Shown here in pieces: positions 25,678-40,329 of a DNA stretch of 64,000 nt. The DNA is taken from the NCBI GenBank assembly GCA_950106755.1, contig OX467085.1, positions 3,968,001-4,032,000 of the forward strand. Reading direction: 5' to 3'. The position numbers and the translations under genes were made by a program. Position 1 is the stretch's first letter, and the number at the start of each line of letters is the position of its first letter. The stretch is from Climacium dendroides (lineage: Eukaryota; Streptophyta; Bryopsida; Hypnales; Climaciaceae). The notes under the pieces were generated by a model, which was not told the origin of the DNA, did not search any database, and saw only the letters and a list, made by a program, of their open reading frames with translations.

Positions 25678-27395
25678 CACACTTTCTCAAGTGAATTCAG
25701 TTTAAAAAAAGAGACTCTAGAAATCATGTTGTATTTAATAGAAACCAAACCAATAAATTATATCCATTTGACGTGGAAGCATGTCCGAGAACATAACACA
25801 CAAATTGCAAATCTTTGAAATAATTAGGATTCATGGAAAAAATGAAGATTAAGTGAACCCTATCGCATCCCCACACTTTCTCAAGTGAATTCAGTTTAAA
25901 AAAAGAGACTCTAGAAATCATGTTGTATTTAATAGAAACCAAACCAATAAATTATATCAATTTGACGTGGAAGCATGTCCGAAAACATAACACACAAATT
26001 GCAAATCTTTGAAATAATTAGGATTCATGGAAAAAATGAAGTTTAAGAGAACCCTATCGCTTCCCCACATTTTCTCAAGTGAATTCAGTTTAAGAAAAGA
26101 GACTCTAGAAATCCTGTTGTATTTAATAGAAACCAAACCAATAAATTATATCAATTTGACGTGGAAGCATGTCCGAAAACATGACACACAAATTGCAAAT
26201 CTTTGAAATAATTAGGATTCATGGAAAAAATGAAGATTAAGAGAACCCTATCGCATCCCCACACTTTCTCAAGTGAATTCAGTTTAAAAAAAGAGACTCT
26301 AGAAATCATGTTGTATTTAATAGAAACCAAACCAATAAATTATATCAATTTGACGTGGAAGCATGTCCGAGAACATAACACACAAATTGCAAATCTTTGA
26401 AATAATTAGGATTCATGGAAAAAATGAAGATTAAGAGAACCCTATCGCATCCCCACACTTTCTCAAGTGAATTCAGTTTAAAAAAAGAGACTCTAGAAAT
26501 CATGTTGTATTTAATAGAAACCAAACCAATAAATTATATCAATTTGACGTGGAAGCATGTCCGAAAACATAACACACAAATTGCAAATCTTTGAAATAAT
26601 TAGGATTCATGGAAAAAATGAAGATTAAGAGAACCCTATCGCATCCCCACACTTTCTCAAGTGAATTCAGTTTAAAAAAAGGGACTCTAGAAATCATGTT
26701 GTATTTAATAGAAACCAAACCAATAAATTCTATCCATTTGACGTGGAAGCATGTCCGAAAACATAACACACAAATTGCAAATCTTTGAAATAATTAGGAT
26801 TCATGGAAAAAATGAAGTTTAAGAGAACCCTATCGCTTCCCCACACTTTCTCAAGTGAATTCAGTTTAAAAAAAGAGACTCTAGAAATCCTGTTGTATTT
26901 AATAGAAACCAAACCAATAAATTCTATCGATTTGACGTGGAAGCATGTCCAAAACATAACAGACAAATTGCAAATCTTTGAAATACTTAGGATTCATGGA
27001 AAAAATGAAGTTTAAGAGAACCCTATCGCTTCCCCACACTTTCTCAAGTGAATTCAGTTTAAAAAAAGAGACTCTAGAAATCATGTTGTATTTAATAGAA
27101 ACTAAACCAATAAATTCTATCAATTTGACGTGGAAGCATGTCCAAAACATAACAGACAAATTGCAAATCTTTGAAATACTTAGGATTCATGGAAAAAATG
27201 AAGTTTAAGAGAACCCTATCGCTTCCCCACACTTTCTCAAGTGAATTCAGTTTAAAAAAAGAGACTCTAGAAATCATGTTGTATTTAATAGAAACTAAAC
27301 CAATAAATTCTATCAATTTGACGTGGAAGCATGTCCAAAACATAACAGACAAATTGCAAATCTTTGAAATACTTAGGATTCATGGAAAAAATGAA
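25678..27395 (+). repeat. 9-unit higher-order repeat of the middle zone, copy 2 (1743 bp)
   Basis: Partner of 23935-25650. The total offset equals that of the 3.65-7.1 kb block (1743 bp), but the unit types differ, so the equal length reflects nine units with six one-base insertions, not shared descent of the block. AAATACTTAGG recurs in three consecutive units (near 26985, 27178 and 27371). Confidence 0.8.
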
Positions 27396-28348
27396 GATTA
27401 AGAGAACCCTATCGCATCCCCACACTTTCTCAAGTGAATTCAGTTTAAAAAAAGAGACTCTAGAAATCATGTTGTATTTAATAGAAACCAAACCAATAAA
27501 TTCTATCAATTTGACGTGGAAGCATGTCCGAAAACATAACACACAAATTGCAAATCTTTGAAATAATTAGGATTCATGGAAAAAATGAAGTTTAAGAGAA
27601 CCCTATCGCATCCCCACACTTTCTCAAGTGAATTCAGTTTAAAAAAAGAGACTCTAGAAATCATGTTGTATTTAATACAAACCAAACCAATAAATTTTAT
27701 CAATTTGACGTGGAAGCATGTCCGAAAACATAACACACAAATTGCAAATCTTTGAAATAATTAGGATTCATGGAAAAAATGAAGTTTAAAAGAACCCTAT
27801 CGCTTCCTTACACTTTCTCAAGTGAATTCAGTTTAAAAAAAGAGACTCTAGAAATCATGTTGTATTTAATAGAAACTAAACCAATAAATTATATGAATTT
27901 GATGTGGAAACATGTCCAAAACATAACAGACAAATTGCAAATCTTTGAAATACTTAGGATTCATGGAAAAAATGAAGTTTAAGAGAACCGTATCGCTTCC
28001 CCACACTTTCTCAAGTGAATTCAGTTTAAAAAAAGAGACTCTAGAAATCATGTTGTATTTAATAGAACCCAAACCAATAAATTATATGAATTTGACGTGG
28101 AAACATGTCCAAAACATAACACACAAATTGCAAATATTTGAAATAATTAGGATTCATGGAAAAAATGAAGATTAAGAGAACCCTATCGCATCCCCACACT
28201 TTCTCAAGTGAATTCAGTTTAAAAAAAGAGACTCTAGAAATCATGTTGTATTTAATAGAAACTAAACCAATAAATTCTATCAATTTGACGTGGAAGCATG
28301 TCCAAAACATAACACACAAATTGCAAATCTTTGAAATAATTAGGATTC
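27396..28348 (+). repeat. Linking units with private changes
   Basis: Five units separate the 9-unit block from the 22-unit block. Unit 27576 has TTTAATACAAACC and AATTTTATCAATT, which I see nowhere else. Unit 27770 combines CTTCCTTAC with TTATATGAATTTG and TGATGTGG. Unit 27963 reads AACCGTATCGC, an allele that reappears only at 58090 and 61371. Confidence 0.7.
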
Positions 28349-31300
28349 ATGGAAAAAATGAAGATTAAGAGAACCCTATCGCATCCCCACACTTTCTCAA
28401 GTGAATTCAGTTTAAAAAAAGAGACTCTAGAAATCATGTTGTATTTAATAGAAACTAAACCAATAAATTATATCAATTTGACGTGGAAGCATGTCCAAAA
28501 CATAACACACAAATTGCAAATCTTTGAAATAATTAGGATTCATGGAAAAAATGAAGATTAAGAGAACCCTATCGCATCCCCACACTTTCTCAAGTGAATT
28601 CAGTTTAAAAAAAGAGACTCTAGAAATCATGTTGTATTTAATAGAAACCAAACCAATAAATTATATCAATTTGACGTGGAAGCATGTCCGAAAACATAAC
28701 ACACAAATTGCAAATCTTTGAAATAATTAGGATTCATGGAAAAAATGAAGTTTAAAAGAACCCTATCGCTTCCTTACACTTTCTCAAGTGAATTCAGTTT
28801 AAAAAAAGAGACTCTAGAAATCATGTTGTATTTAATAGAAACTAAACCAATAAATTATATGAATTTGACGTGGAAACATGTCCAAAACATAACAGACTAA
28901 TTGCAAATCTTTGAAATACTTAGGATTCATGGAAAAAATGAAGTTTAAGAGAACCCTATCGCTTCCCCACACTTTCTCAAGTGAATTCAGTTTAAAAAAA
29001 GAGACTCTAGAAATCCTGTTGTATTTAATAGAAACTAAACTAATAAATTCTATCAATTTGACGTGGAAGCATGTCCAAAACATAACACACAAATTGCAAA
29101 TCTTTGAAATAATTAGTATTCATGGAAAAAATGAAGTTTAAGAGAACCCTATCGTTTCCCCACACTTTCTCAAGTGAATTCAGTTTAAAAAAAGAGACTC
29201 TAGAAATCATGTTGTATTTAATAGAAACTAAACCAATAAATTCTATCAATTTGACGTGGAAGCATGTCCAAAACATAACACACAAATTGCAAATCTTTGA
29301 AATAATTAGGATTCATGGAAAAAATGAAGATTAAGAGAACCCTATCGCATCCCCACACTTTCTCAAGTGAATTCAGTTTAAAAAAAGAGACTCTAGAAAT
29401 CATGTTGTATTTAATAGAAACCAAACCAATAAATTATATCTATTTGACGTGGAAGCATGTCCGAAAACATAACACACAAATTGCAAATCTTTGAAATAAT
29501 TAGGATTCATGGAAAAAATGAAGTTTAAAAGAACCCTATCGCTTCCTTACACTTTCTCAAGTGAATTCAGTTTAAAAAAAGAGACTCTAGAAATCATGTT
29601 GTATTTAATAGAAACTAAACCAATAAATTATATGAATTTGACGTGGAAACATGTCCAAAACATAACAGACTAATTGCAAATCTTTGAAATACTTAGGATT
29701 CATGGAAAAAATGAAGTTTAAGAGAACCCTATCGCTTCCCCACACTTTCTCAAGTGAATTCAGTTTAAAAAAAGAGACTCTAGAAATCCTGTTGTATTTA
29801 ATAGAAACTAAATCAATAAATTCTATCAATTTGACGTGGAAGCATGTCCAAAACATAACACACAAATTGCAAATCTTTGAAATAATTAGGATTCATGGAA
29901 AAAATGAAGTTTAAGAGAACCCTATCGTTTCCCCACACTTTCTCAAGTGAATTCAGTTTAAAAAAAGAGACTCTAGAAATCATGTTGTATTTAAGAGAAA
30001 CCAAACCAATAAATTATATCAATTTGACGTGGAAGCATGTCCGAAACATGACACACAAGTTCCAAATCTTTGAAATAATTAGGATTCATGGAAAAAATGA
30101 AGTTTAAGAGAACCCTATCGCATCCCCACACTTTCTCAAGTGAATTCAGTTTAAAAAAAGAGACTCTAGAAATCATGTTGTATTTAATAGAAACTAAACC
30201 AATAAATTCTATCAATTTGACGTGGAAGCATGTCCGAAAACATAACACACAAATTGCAAATCTTTGAAATAATTAGGATTCATGGAAAAAATGAAGTTTA
30301 AAAGAACCCTATCGCTTCCTTACACTTTCTCAAGTGAATTCAGTTTAAAAAAAGAGACTTTAGAAATCCTGTTGTATTTAATAGAAACCAAACCAATAAA
30401 TTCTATCCATTTGACGTGGAAGCATGTCCAAAACATAACACACAAATTGCAAATCTTTGAAATAATTAGGATTCATGGAAAAAATGAAGTTTAAGAGAAC
30501 CCTATCGCTTCCCCACACTTTCTCAAGTGAATTCAGTTTAAAAAAAGAGACTCTAGAAATCATGTTGTATTTAAGAGAAACCAAACCAATAAATTATATC
30601 AATTTGACGTGGAAGCATGTCCGAAACATGACACACAAGTTCCAAATCTTTGAAATAATTAGGATTCATGGAAAAAATGAAGTTTAAGAGAACCCTATCG
30701 CATCCCCACACTTTCTCAAGTGAATTCAGTTTAAAAAAAGAGACTCTAGAAATCATGTTGTATTTAATAGAAACTAAACCAATAAATTCTATCCATTTGA
30801 CGTGGAAGCATGTCCGAAAACATAACACACAAATTGCAAATCTTTGAAATAATTAGGATTCATGGAAAAAATGAAGATTAAGAGAACCCTATCGCATCCC
30901 CACACTTTCTCAAGTGAATTCAGTTTAAAAAAAGAGACTCTAGAAATCCTGTTGTATTTAATAGAAACTAAACCAATAAATTCTATCAATTTGACGTGGA
31001 AGCATGTCCAAAACATAACACACAAATTGCAAATCTTTGAAATAATTAGGATTCATGGAAAAAATGAAGTTTAAGAGAACCCTATCGTTTCCCCACACTT
31101 TCTCAAGTGAATTCAGTTTAAAAAAAGAGACTCTAGAAATCATGTTGTATTTAATAGAAACTAAACCAATAAATTATATGAATTTGACGTGGAAGCATGT
31201 CCAAAACATAACACACAAATTGCAAATCTTTGAAATAATTAGGATTCATGGAAAAAATGAAGATTAAGAGAACCCTATCGCATCCCCACACTTTCTCAAG

Positions 31301-32600
31301 TGAATTCAGTTTAAAAAAAGAGACTCTAGAAATCATGTTGTATTTAATAGAAACCAAACCAATAAATTATATCTATTTGACGTGGAAGCATGTCCGAAAA
31401 CATAACACACAAATTGCAAATCTTTGAAATAATTAGGATTCATGGAAAAAATGAAGTTTAAAAGAACCCTATCGCTTCCTTACACTTTCTCAAGTGAATT
31501 CAGTTTAAAAAAAGAGACTCTAGAAATCCTGTTGTATTTAATAGAAACCAAACCAATAAATTCTATCCATTTGACGTGGAAGCATGTCCAAAACATAACA
31601 CACAAATTGCAAATCTTTGAAATAATTAGGATTCATGGAAAAAATGAAGTTTAAGAGAACCCTATCGCTTCCCCACACTTTCTCAAGTGAATTCAGTTTA
31701 AAAAAAGAGACTCTAGAAATCATGTTGTATTTAATAGAAACCAAACCAATAAATTATATCAATTTGACGTGGAAGCATGTCCAAAACATAACACACAAAT
31801 TGCAAATCTTTGAAATAATTAGGATTCATGGAAAAAATGAAGTTTAAGAGAACCCTATCGCTTCCCCACACTTTCTCAAGTGAATTCAGTTTAAAAAAAG
31901 AGACTCTAGAAATCATGTTGTATTTAATAGAAACCAAACCAATAAATTCTATCCATTTGACGTGGAAGCATGTCCGAAACATGACACACAAGTTGCAAAT
32001 CTTTGAAATAATTAGGATTCATGGAAAAAATGAAGTTTAAGAGAACCCTATCGCTTCCCCACACTTTCTCAAGTGAATTCAGTTTAAAAAAAGAGACTCT
32101 AGAAATCATGTTGTATTTAATAGAAACCAAACCAATAAATTATATCAATTTGACGTGGAAGCATGTCCGAAACATGACACACAAGTTGCAAATCTTTGAA
32201 ATAATTAGGATTCATGGAAAAAATGAAGTTTAAGAGAACCCTATCGCATCCCCACACTTTCTCAAGTGAATTCAGTTTAAAAAAAGAGACTCTAGAAATC
32301 ATGTTGTATTTAATAGAAACCAAACCAATAAATTATATCAATTTGACGTGGAAGCATGTCCGAAACATGACACACAAGTTGCAAATCTTTGAAATAATTA
32401 GGATTCATGGAAAAAATGAAGTTTAAGAGAACCCTATCGCATCCCCACACTTTCTCAAGTGAATTCAGTTTAAAAAAAGAGACTCTAGAAATCATGTTGT
32501 ATTTAATAGAAACTAAACCAATAAATTCTATCAATTTGACGTGGAAGCATGTCCGAAAACATAACACACAAATTGCAAATCTTTGAAATAATTAGGATTC
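28349..32600 (+). repeat. 22-unit higher-order repeat, copy 1 (4252 bp)
   Basis: Twenty-two units (22 x 193 + 6) that recur in the same order from 32601. Rare private changes are shared at the exact offset: AAACTAATAAATTC (29038/33290), AAATCAATAAATTC (29811/34063), TTTAAGAGAAACC (29991/34243) and GACTTTAGAAATCC (30357/34609). I found no difference where I compared the two, so this is a recent event or very strong homogenisation. Confidence 0.9.
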
Positions 32601-35600
32601 ATGGAAAAAATGAAGATTAAGAGAACCCTATCGCATCCCCACACTTTCTCAAGTGAATTCAGTTTAAAAAAAGAGACTCTAGAAATCATGTTGTATTTAA
32701 TAGAAACTAAACCAATAAATTATATCAATTTGACGTGGAAGCATGTCCAAAACATAACACACAAATTGCAAATCTTTGAAATAATTAGGATTCATGGAAA
32801 AAATGAAGATTAAGAGAACCCTATCGCATCCCCACACTTTCTCAAGTGAATTCAGTTTAAAAAAAGAGACTCTAGAAATCATGTTGTATTTAATAGAAAC
32901 CAAACCAATAAATTATATCAATTTGACGTGGAAGCATGTCCGAAAACATAACACACAAATTGCAAATCTTTGAAATAATTAGGATTCATGGAAAAAATGA
33001 AGTTTAAAAGAACCCTATCGCTTCCTTACACTTTCTCAAGTGAATTCAGTTTAAAAAAAGAGACTCTAGAAATCATGTTGTATTTAATAGAAACTAAACC
33101 AATAAATTATATGAATTTGACGTGGAAACATGTCCAAAACATAACAGACTAATTGCAAATCTTTGAAATACTTAGGATTCATGGAAAAAATGAAGTTTAA
33201 GAGAACCCTATCGCTTCCCCACACTTTCTCAAGTGAATTCAGTTTAAAAAAAGAGACTCTAGAAATCCTGTTGTATTTAATAGAAACTAAACTAATAAAT
33301 TCTATCAATTTGACGTGGAAGCATGTCCAAAACATAACACACAAATTGCAAATCTTTGAAATAATTAGTATTCATGGAAAAAATGAAGTTTAAGAGAACC
33401 CTATCGTTTCCCCACACTTTCTCAAGTGAATTCAGTTTAAAAAAAGAGACTCTAGAAATCATGTTGTATTTAATAGAAACTAAACCAATAAATTCTATCA
33501 ATTTGACGTGGAAGCATGTCCAAAACATAACACACAAATTGCAAATCTTTGAAATAATTAGGATTCATGGAAAAAATGAAGATTAAGAGAACCCTATCGC
33601 ATCCCCACACTTTCTCAAGTGAATTCAGTTTAAAAAAAGAGACTCTAGAAATCATGTTGTATTTAATAGAAACCAAACCAATAAATTATATCTATTTGAC
33701 GTGGAAGCATGTCCGAAAACATAACACACAAATTGCAAATCTTTGAAATAATTAGGATTCATGGAAAAAATGAAGTTTAAAAGAACCCTATCGCTTCCTT
33801 ACACTTTCTCAAGTGAATTCAGTTTAAAAAAAGAGACTCTAGAAATCATGTTGTATTTAATAGAAACTAAACCAATAAATTATATGAATTTGACGTGGAA
33901 ACATGTCCAAAACATAACAGACTAATTGCAAATCTTTGAAATACTTAGGATTCATGGAAAAAATGAAGTTTAAGAGAACCCTATCGCTTCCCCACACTTT
34001 CTCAAGTGAATTCAGTTTAAAAAAAGAGACTCTAGAAATCCTGTTGTATTTAATAGAAACTAAATCAATAAATTCTATCAATTTGACGTGGAAGCATGTC
34101 CAAAACATAACACACAAATTGCAAATCTTTGAAATAATTAGGATTCATGGAAAAAATGAAGTTTAAGAGAACCCTATCGTTTCCCCACACTTTCTCAAGT
34201 GAATTCAGTTTAAAAAAAGAGACTCTAGAAATCATGTTGTATTTAAGAGAAACCAAACCAATAAATTATATCAATTTGACGTGGAAGCATGTCCGAAACA
34301 TGACACACAAGTTCCAAATCTTTGAAATAATTAGGATTCATGGAAAAAATGAAGTTTAAGAGAACCCTATCGCATCCCCACACTTTCTCAAGTGAATTCA
34401 GTTTAAAAAAAGAGACTCTAGAAATCATGTTGTATTTAATAGAAACTAAACCAATAAATTCTATCAATTTGACGTGGAAGCATGTCCGAAAACATAACAC
34501 ACAAATTGCAAATCTTTGAAATAATTAGGATTCATGGAAAAAATGAAGTTTAAAAGAACCCTATCGCTTCCTTACACTTTCTCAAGTGAATTCAGTTTAA
34601 AAAAAGAGACTTTAGAAATCCTGTTGTATTTAATAGAAACCAAACCAATAAATTCTATCCATTTGACGTGGAAGCATGTCCAAAACATAACACACAAATT
34701 GCAAATCTTTGAAATAATTAGGATTCATGGAAAAAATGAAGTTTAAGAGAACCCTATCGCTTCCCCACACTTTCTCAAGTGAATTCAGTTTAAAAAAAGA
34801 GACTCTAGAAATCATGTTGTATTTAAGAGAAACCAAACCAATAAATTATATCAATTTGACGTGGAAGCATGTCCGAAACATGACACACAAGTTCCAAATC
34901 TTTGAAATAATTAGGATTCATGGAAAAAATGAAGTTTAAGAGAACCCTATCGCATCCCCACACTTTCTCAAGTGAATTCAGTTTAAAAAAAGAGACTCTA
35001 GAAATCATGTTGTATTTAATAGAAACTAAACCAATAAATTCTATCCATTTGACGTGGAAGCATGTCCGAAAACATAACACACAAATTGCAAATCTTTGAA
35101 ATAATTAGGATTCATGGAAAAAATGAAGATTAAGAGAACCCTATCGCATCCCCACACTTTCTCAAGTGAATTCAGTTTAAAAAAAGAGACTCTAGAAATC
35201 CTGTTGTATTTAATAGAAACTAAACCAATAAATTCTATCAATTTGACGTGGAAGCATGTCCAAAACATAACACACAAATTGCAAATCTTTGAAATAATTA
35301 GGATTCATGGAAAAAATGAAGTTTAAGAGAACCCTATCGTTTCCCCACACTTTCTCAAGTGAATTCAGTTTAAAAAAAGAGACTCTAGAAATCATGTTGT
35401 ATTTAATAGAAACTAAACCAATAAATTATATGAATTTGACGTGGAAGCATGTCCAAAACATAACACACAAATTGCAAATCTTTGAAATAATTAGGATTCA
35501 TGGAAAAAATGAAGATTAAGAGAACCCTATCGCATCCCCACACTTTCTCAAGTGAATTCAGTTTAAAAAAAGAGACTCTAGAAATCATGTTGTATTTAAT

Positions 35601-36852
35601 AGAAACCAAACCAATAAATTATATCTATTTGACGTGGAAGCATGTCCGAAAACATAACACACAAATTGCAAATCTTTGAAATAATTAGGATTCATGGAAA
35701 AAATGAAGTTTAAAAGAACCCTATCGCTTCCTTACACTTTCTCAAGTGAATTCAGTTTAAAAAAAGAGACTCTAGAAATCCTGTTGTATTTAATAGAAAC
35801 CAAACCAATAAATTCTATCCATTTGACGTGGAAGCATGTCCAAAACATAACACACAAATTGCAAATCTTTGAAATAATTAGGATTCATGGAAAAAATGAA
35901 GTTTAAGAGAACCCTATCGCTTCCCCACACTTTCTCAAGTGAATTCAGTTTAAAAAAAGAGACTCTAGAAATCATGTTGTATTTAATAGAAACCAAACCA
36001 ATAAATTATATCAATTTGACGTGGAAGCATGTCCAAAACATAACACACAAATTGCAAATCTTTGAAATAATTAGGATTCATGGAAAAAATGAAGTTTAAG
36101 AGAACCCTATCGCTTCCCCACACTTTCTCAAGTGAATTCAGTTTAAAAAAAGAGACTCTAGAAATCATGTTGTATTTAATAGAAACCAAACCAATAAATT
36201 CTATCCATTTGACGTGGAAGCATGTCCGAAACATGACACACAAGTTGCAAATCTTTGAAATAATTAGGATTCATGGAAAAAATGAAGTTTAAGAGAACCC
36301 TATCGCTTCCCCACACTTTCTCAAGTGAATTCAGTTTAAAAAAAGAGACTCTAGAAATCATGTTGTATTTAATAGAAACCAAACCAATAAATTATATCAA
36401 TTTGACGTGGAAGCATGTCCGAAACATGACACACAAGTTGCAAATCTTTGAAATAATTAGGATTCATGGAAAAAATGAAGTTTAAGAGAACCCTATCGCA
36501 TCCCCACACTTTCTCAAGTGAATTCAGTTTAAAAAAAGAGACTCTAGAAATCATGTTGTATTTAATAGAAACCAAACCAATAAATTATATCAATTTGACG
36601 TGGAAGCATGTCCGAAACATGACACACAAGTTGCAAATCTTTGAAATAATTAGGATTCATGGAAAAAATGAAGTTTAAGAGAACCCTATCGCATCCCCAC
36701 ACTTTCTCAAGTGAATTCAGTTTAAAAAAAGAGACTCTAGAAATCATGTTGTATTTAATAGAAACTAAACCAATAAATTCTATCAATTTGACGTGGAAGC
36801 ATGTCCGAAAACATAACACACAAATTGCAAATCTTTGAAATAATTAGGATTC
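32601..36852 (+). repeat. 22-unit higher-order repeat, copy 2 (4252 bp)
   Basis: Tandem partner of 28349-32600. Its last nine units (about 35470-36852 and a little beyond) take part in a further 1739-bp duplication to the right, so the same nine-unit string occurs three times, starting near 31.2, 35.5 and 37.2 kb. Confidence 0.9.
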
Positions 36853-37199
36853 ATGGAAAAAATGAAGATTAAGAGAACCCTATCGCATCCCCACACTTTC
36901 TCAAGTGAATTCAGTTTAAAAAAAGAGACTCTAGAAATCATGTTGTATTTAATAGAAACTAAACCAATAAATTATATCAATTTGACGTGGAAGCATGTCC
37001 AAAACATAACACACAAATTGCAAATCTTTGAAATAATTAGGATTCATGGAAAAAATGAAGATTAAGAGAACCCTATCGCATCCCCACACTTTCTCAAGTG
37101 AATTCAGTTTAAAAAAAGAGACTCTAGAAATCATGTTGTATTTAATAGAAACCAAACCAATAAATTCTATCAATTTGACGTGGAAGCATGTCCAAAACA

Positions 37200-38930
37200 T
37201 AACACACAAATTGCAAATCTTTGAAATAATTAGGATTCATGGAAAAAATGAAGATTAAGAGAACCCTATCGCATCCCCACACTTTCTCAAGTGAATTCAG
37301 TTTAAAAAAAGAGACTCTAGAAATCATGTTGTATTTAATAGAAACCAAACCAATAAATTATATCTATTTGACGTGGAAGCATGTCCGAAAACATAACACA
37401 CAAATTGCAAATCTTTGAAATAATTAGGATTCATGGAAAAAATGAAGTTTAAAAGAACCCTATCGCTTCCTTACACTTTCTCAAGTGAATTCAGTTTAAA
37501 AAAAGAGACTCTAGAAATCCTGTTGTATTTAATAGAAACCAAACCAATAAATTCTATCCATTTGACGTGGAAGCATGTCCAAAACATAACACACAAATTG
37601 CAAATCTTTGAAATAATTAGGATTCATGGAAAAAATGAAGTTTAAGAGAACCCTATCGCTTCCCCACACTTTCTCAAGTGAATTCAGTTTAAAAAAAGAG
37701 ACTCTAGAAATCATGTTGTATTTAATAGAAACCAAACCAATAAATTATATCAATTTGACGTGGAAGCATGTCCAAAACATAACACACAAATTGCAAATCT
37801 TTGAAATAATTAGGATTCATGGAAAAAATGAAGTTTAAGAGAACCCTATCGCTTCCCCACACTTTCTCAAGTGAATTCAGTTTAAAAAAAGAGACTCTAG
37901 AAATCATGTTGTATTTAATAGAAACCAAACCAATAAATTCTATCCATTTGACGTGGAAGCATGTCCGAAACATGACACACAAGTTGCAAATCTTTGAAAT
38001 AATTAGGATTCATGGAAAAAATGAAGTTTAAGAGAACCCTATCGCTTCCCCACACTTTCTCAAGTGAATTCAGTTTAAAAAAAGAGACTCTAGAAATCAT
38101 GTTGTATTTAATAGAAACCAAACCAATAAATTATATCAATTTGACGTGGAAGCATGTCCGAAACATGACACACAAGTTGCAAATCTTTGAAATAATTAGG
38201 ATTCATGGAAAAAATGAAGTTTAAGAGAACCCTATCGCATCCCCACACTTTCTCAAGTGAATTCAGTTTAAAAAAAGAGACTCTAGAAATCATGTTGTAT
38301 TTAATAGAAACCAAACCAATAAATTATATCAATTTGACGTGGAAGCATGTCCGAAACATGACACACAAGTTGCAAATCTTTGAAATAATTAGGATTCATG
38401 GAAAAAATGAAGTTTAAGAGAACCCTATCGCATCCCCACACTTTCTCAAGTGAATTCAGTTTAAAAAAAGAGACTCTAGAAATCATGTTGTATTTAATAG
38501 AAACTAAACCAATAAATTCTATCAATTTGACGTGGAAGCATGTCCGAAAACATAACACACAAATTGCAAATCTTTGAAATAATTAGGATTCATGGAAAAA
38601 ATGAAGATTAAGAGAACCCTATCGCATCCCCACACTTTCTCAAGTGAATTCAGTTTAAAAAAAGAGACTCTAGAAATCATGTTGTATTTAATAGAAACTA
38701 AACCAATAAATTATATCAATTTGACGTGGAAGCATGTCCAAAACATAACACACAAATTGCAAATCTTTGAAATAATTAGGATTCATGGAAAAAATGAAGA
38801 TTAAGAGAACCCTATCGCATCCCCACACTTTCTCAAGTGAATTCAGTTTAAAAAAAGAGACTCTAGAAATCATGTTGTATTTAATAGAAACCAAACCAAT
38901 AAATTCTATCAATTTGACGTGGAAGCATGT
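37200..38930 (+). repeat. 9-unit repeat, extra copy (1739 bp offset)
   Basis: Units 37240 to 38592 copy units 35501 to 36853 at 1739 bp (9 x 193 + 2). The match extends into unit 38785 as far as GTCC, where the indel allele differs (37046 has no inserted G, 38785 has it). The segment bridges the 22-unit block and the 7-unit block. Confidence 0.8.
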
Positions 38931-38978
38931 CCGAAAACATAACACACAAATTGCAAATCTTTGAAATAATTAGGATTC

Positions 38979-40329
38979 ATGGAAAAAATGAAGTTTAAAA
39001 GAACCCTATCGCTTCCTTACACTTTCTCAAGTGAATTCAGTTTAAAGAAAGAGACTCTAGAAATCCTGTTGTATTTAATAGAAACCAAACCAATAAATTC
39101 TATCCATTTGACGTGGAAGCATGTCCAAAACATAACACACAAATTGCAAATCTTTGAAATAATTAGGATTCATGGAAAAAATGAAGTTTAAGAGAACCCT
39201 ATCGCTTCCCCACACTTTCTCAAGTGAATTCAGTTTAAAAAAAGAGACTCTAGAAATCATGTTGTATTTAATAGAAACCAAACCAATAAATTCAATCCAT
39301 TTGACGTGGAAGCATGTCCAAAACATAACACACAAATTGCAAATCTTTGAAATAATTAGGATTCATGGAAAAAATGAAGTTTAAGAGAACCCTATCGCTT
39401 CCCCACACTTTCTCAAGTGAATTCAGTTTAAAAAAAGAGACTCTAGAAATCATGTTGTATTTAATAGAAACCAAACCAATAAATTATATCAATTTGACGT
39501 GGAAGCATGTCCGAAACATGACACACAAGTTGCAAATCTTTGAAATAATTAGGATTCATGGAAAAAATGAAGTTTAAAAGAACCCTATCGTTTCCCCACA
39601 CTTTCTCAAGTGAATTCAGTTTAAAAAAAGAGACTCTAGAAATCATGTTGTATTTAATAGAAACTAAACCAATAAATTCTATCTATTTGACGTGGAAGCA
39701 TGTCCAAAACATAACACACAAATTGCAAATCTTTGAAATAATTAGGATTCATGGAAAAAATGAAGTTTAAAAGAACCCTATCGTTTCCCCACACTTTCTC
39801 AAGTGAATTCAGTTTAAAAAAAGAGACTCTAGAAATCATGTTGTATTTAATAGAAACTAAACCAATAAATTATATGAATTTGACGTGGAAACATGTCCAA
39901 AACATAACAGACTAATTGCAAATCTTTGAAATACTTAGGATTCATGGAAAAAATGAAGTTTAAGAGAACCCTATCGCTTCCCCACACTTTCTCAAGTGAA
40001 TTCAGTTTAAAAAAAGAGACTCTAGAAATCCTGTTGTATTTAATAGAAACTAAACCAATAAATTCTATCAATTTGACGTGGAAGCATGTCCAAAACATAA
40101 CACACAAATTGCAAATCTTTGAAATAATTAGTATTCATGGAAAAAATGAAGTTTAAGAGAACCCTATCGTTTCCCCACACTTTCTCAAGTGAATTCAGTT
40201 TAAAAAAAGAGACTCTAGAAATCATGTTGTATTTAATAGAAACCAAACCAATAAATTCTATCAATTTGACGTGGAAGCATGTCCAAAACATAACACACAA
40301 ATTGCAAATCTTTGAAATAATTAGGATTC
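38979..40329 (+). repeat. 7-unit higher-order repeat, copy 1 (1351 bp)
   Basis: Seven 193-bp units starting at 38979, 39172, 39365, 39558, 39751, 39944 and 40137. Each has a distinct allele set: CTTCCTTAC with TTTAAAGAAAG; AATTCAATCC; GAAACATGAC; CGTTTCC with ATCTATTTG; ACAGACTAATTG; AAATACTTAGG with TTAGTATTC; and CGTTTCC with ATCAATTTG. No one-base insertion occurs in any of them. Confidence 0.92.

Noticed and set aside
3650..27395. Common descent of the two 1743-bp higher-order blocks (3.65-7.1 kb and 23.9-27.4 kb)
   Set aside because: The lengths are equal, but marker alleles and unit order differ: GAATTGAG and CTTCCTTAC with AATAATTTC in the first, ACAGACAAATTG and AAATACTTAGG in the second. 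Nine units with six one-base insertions give the same total by chance.
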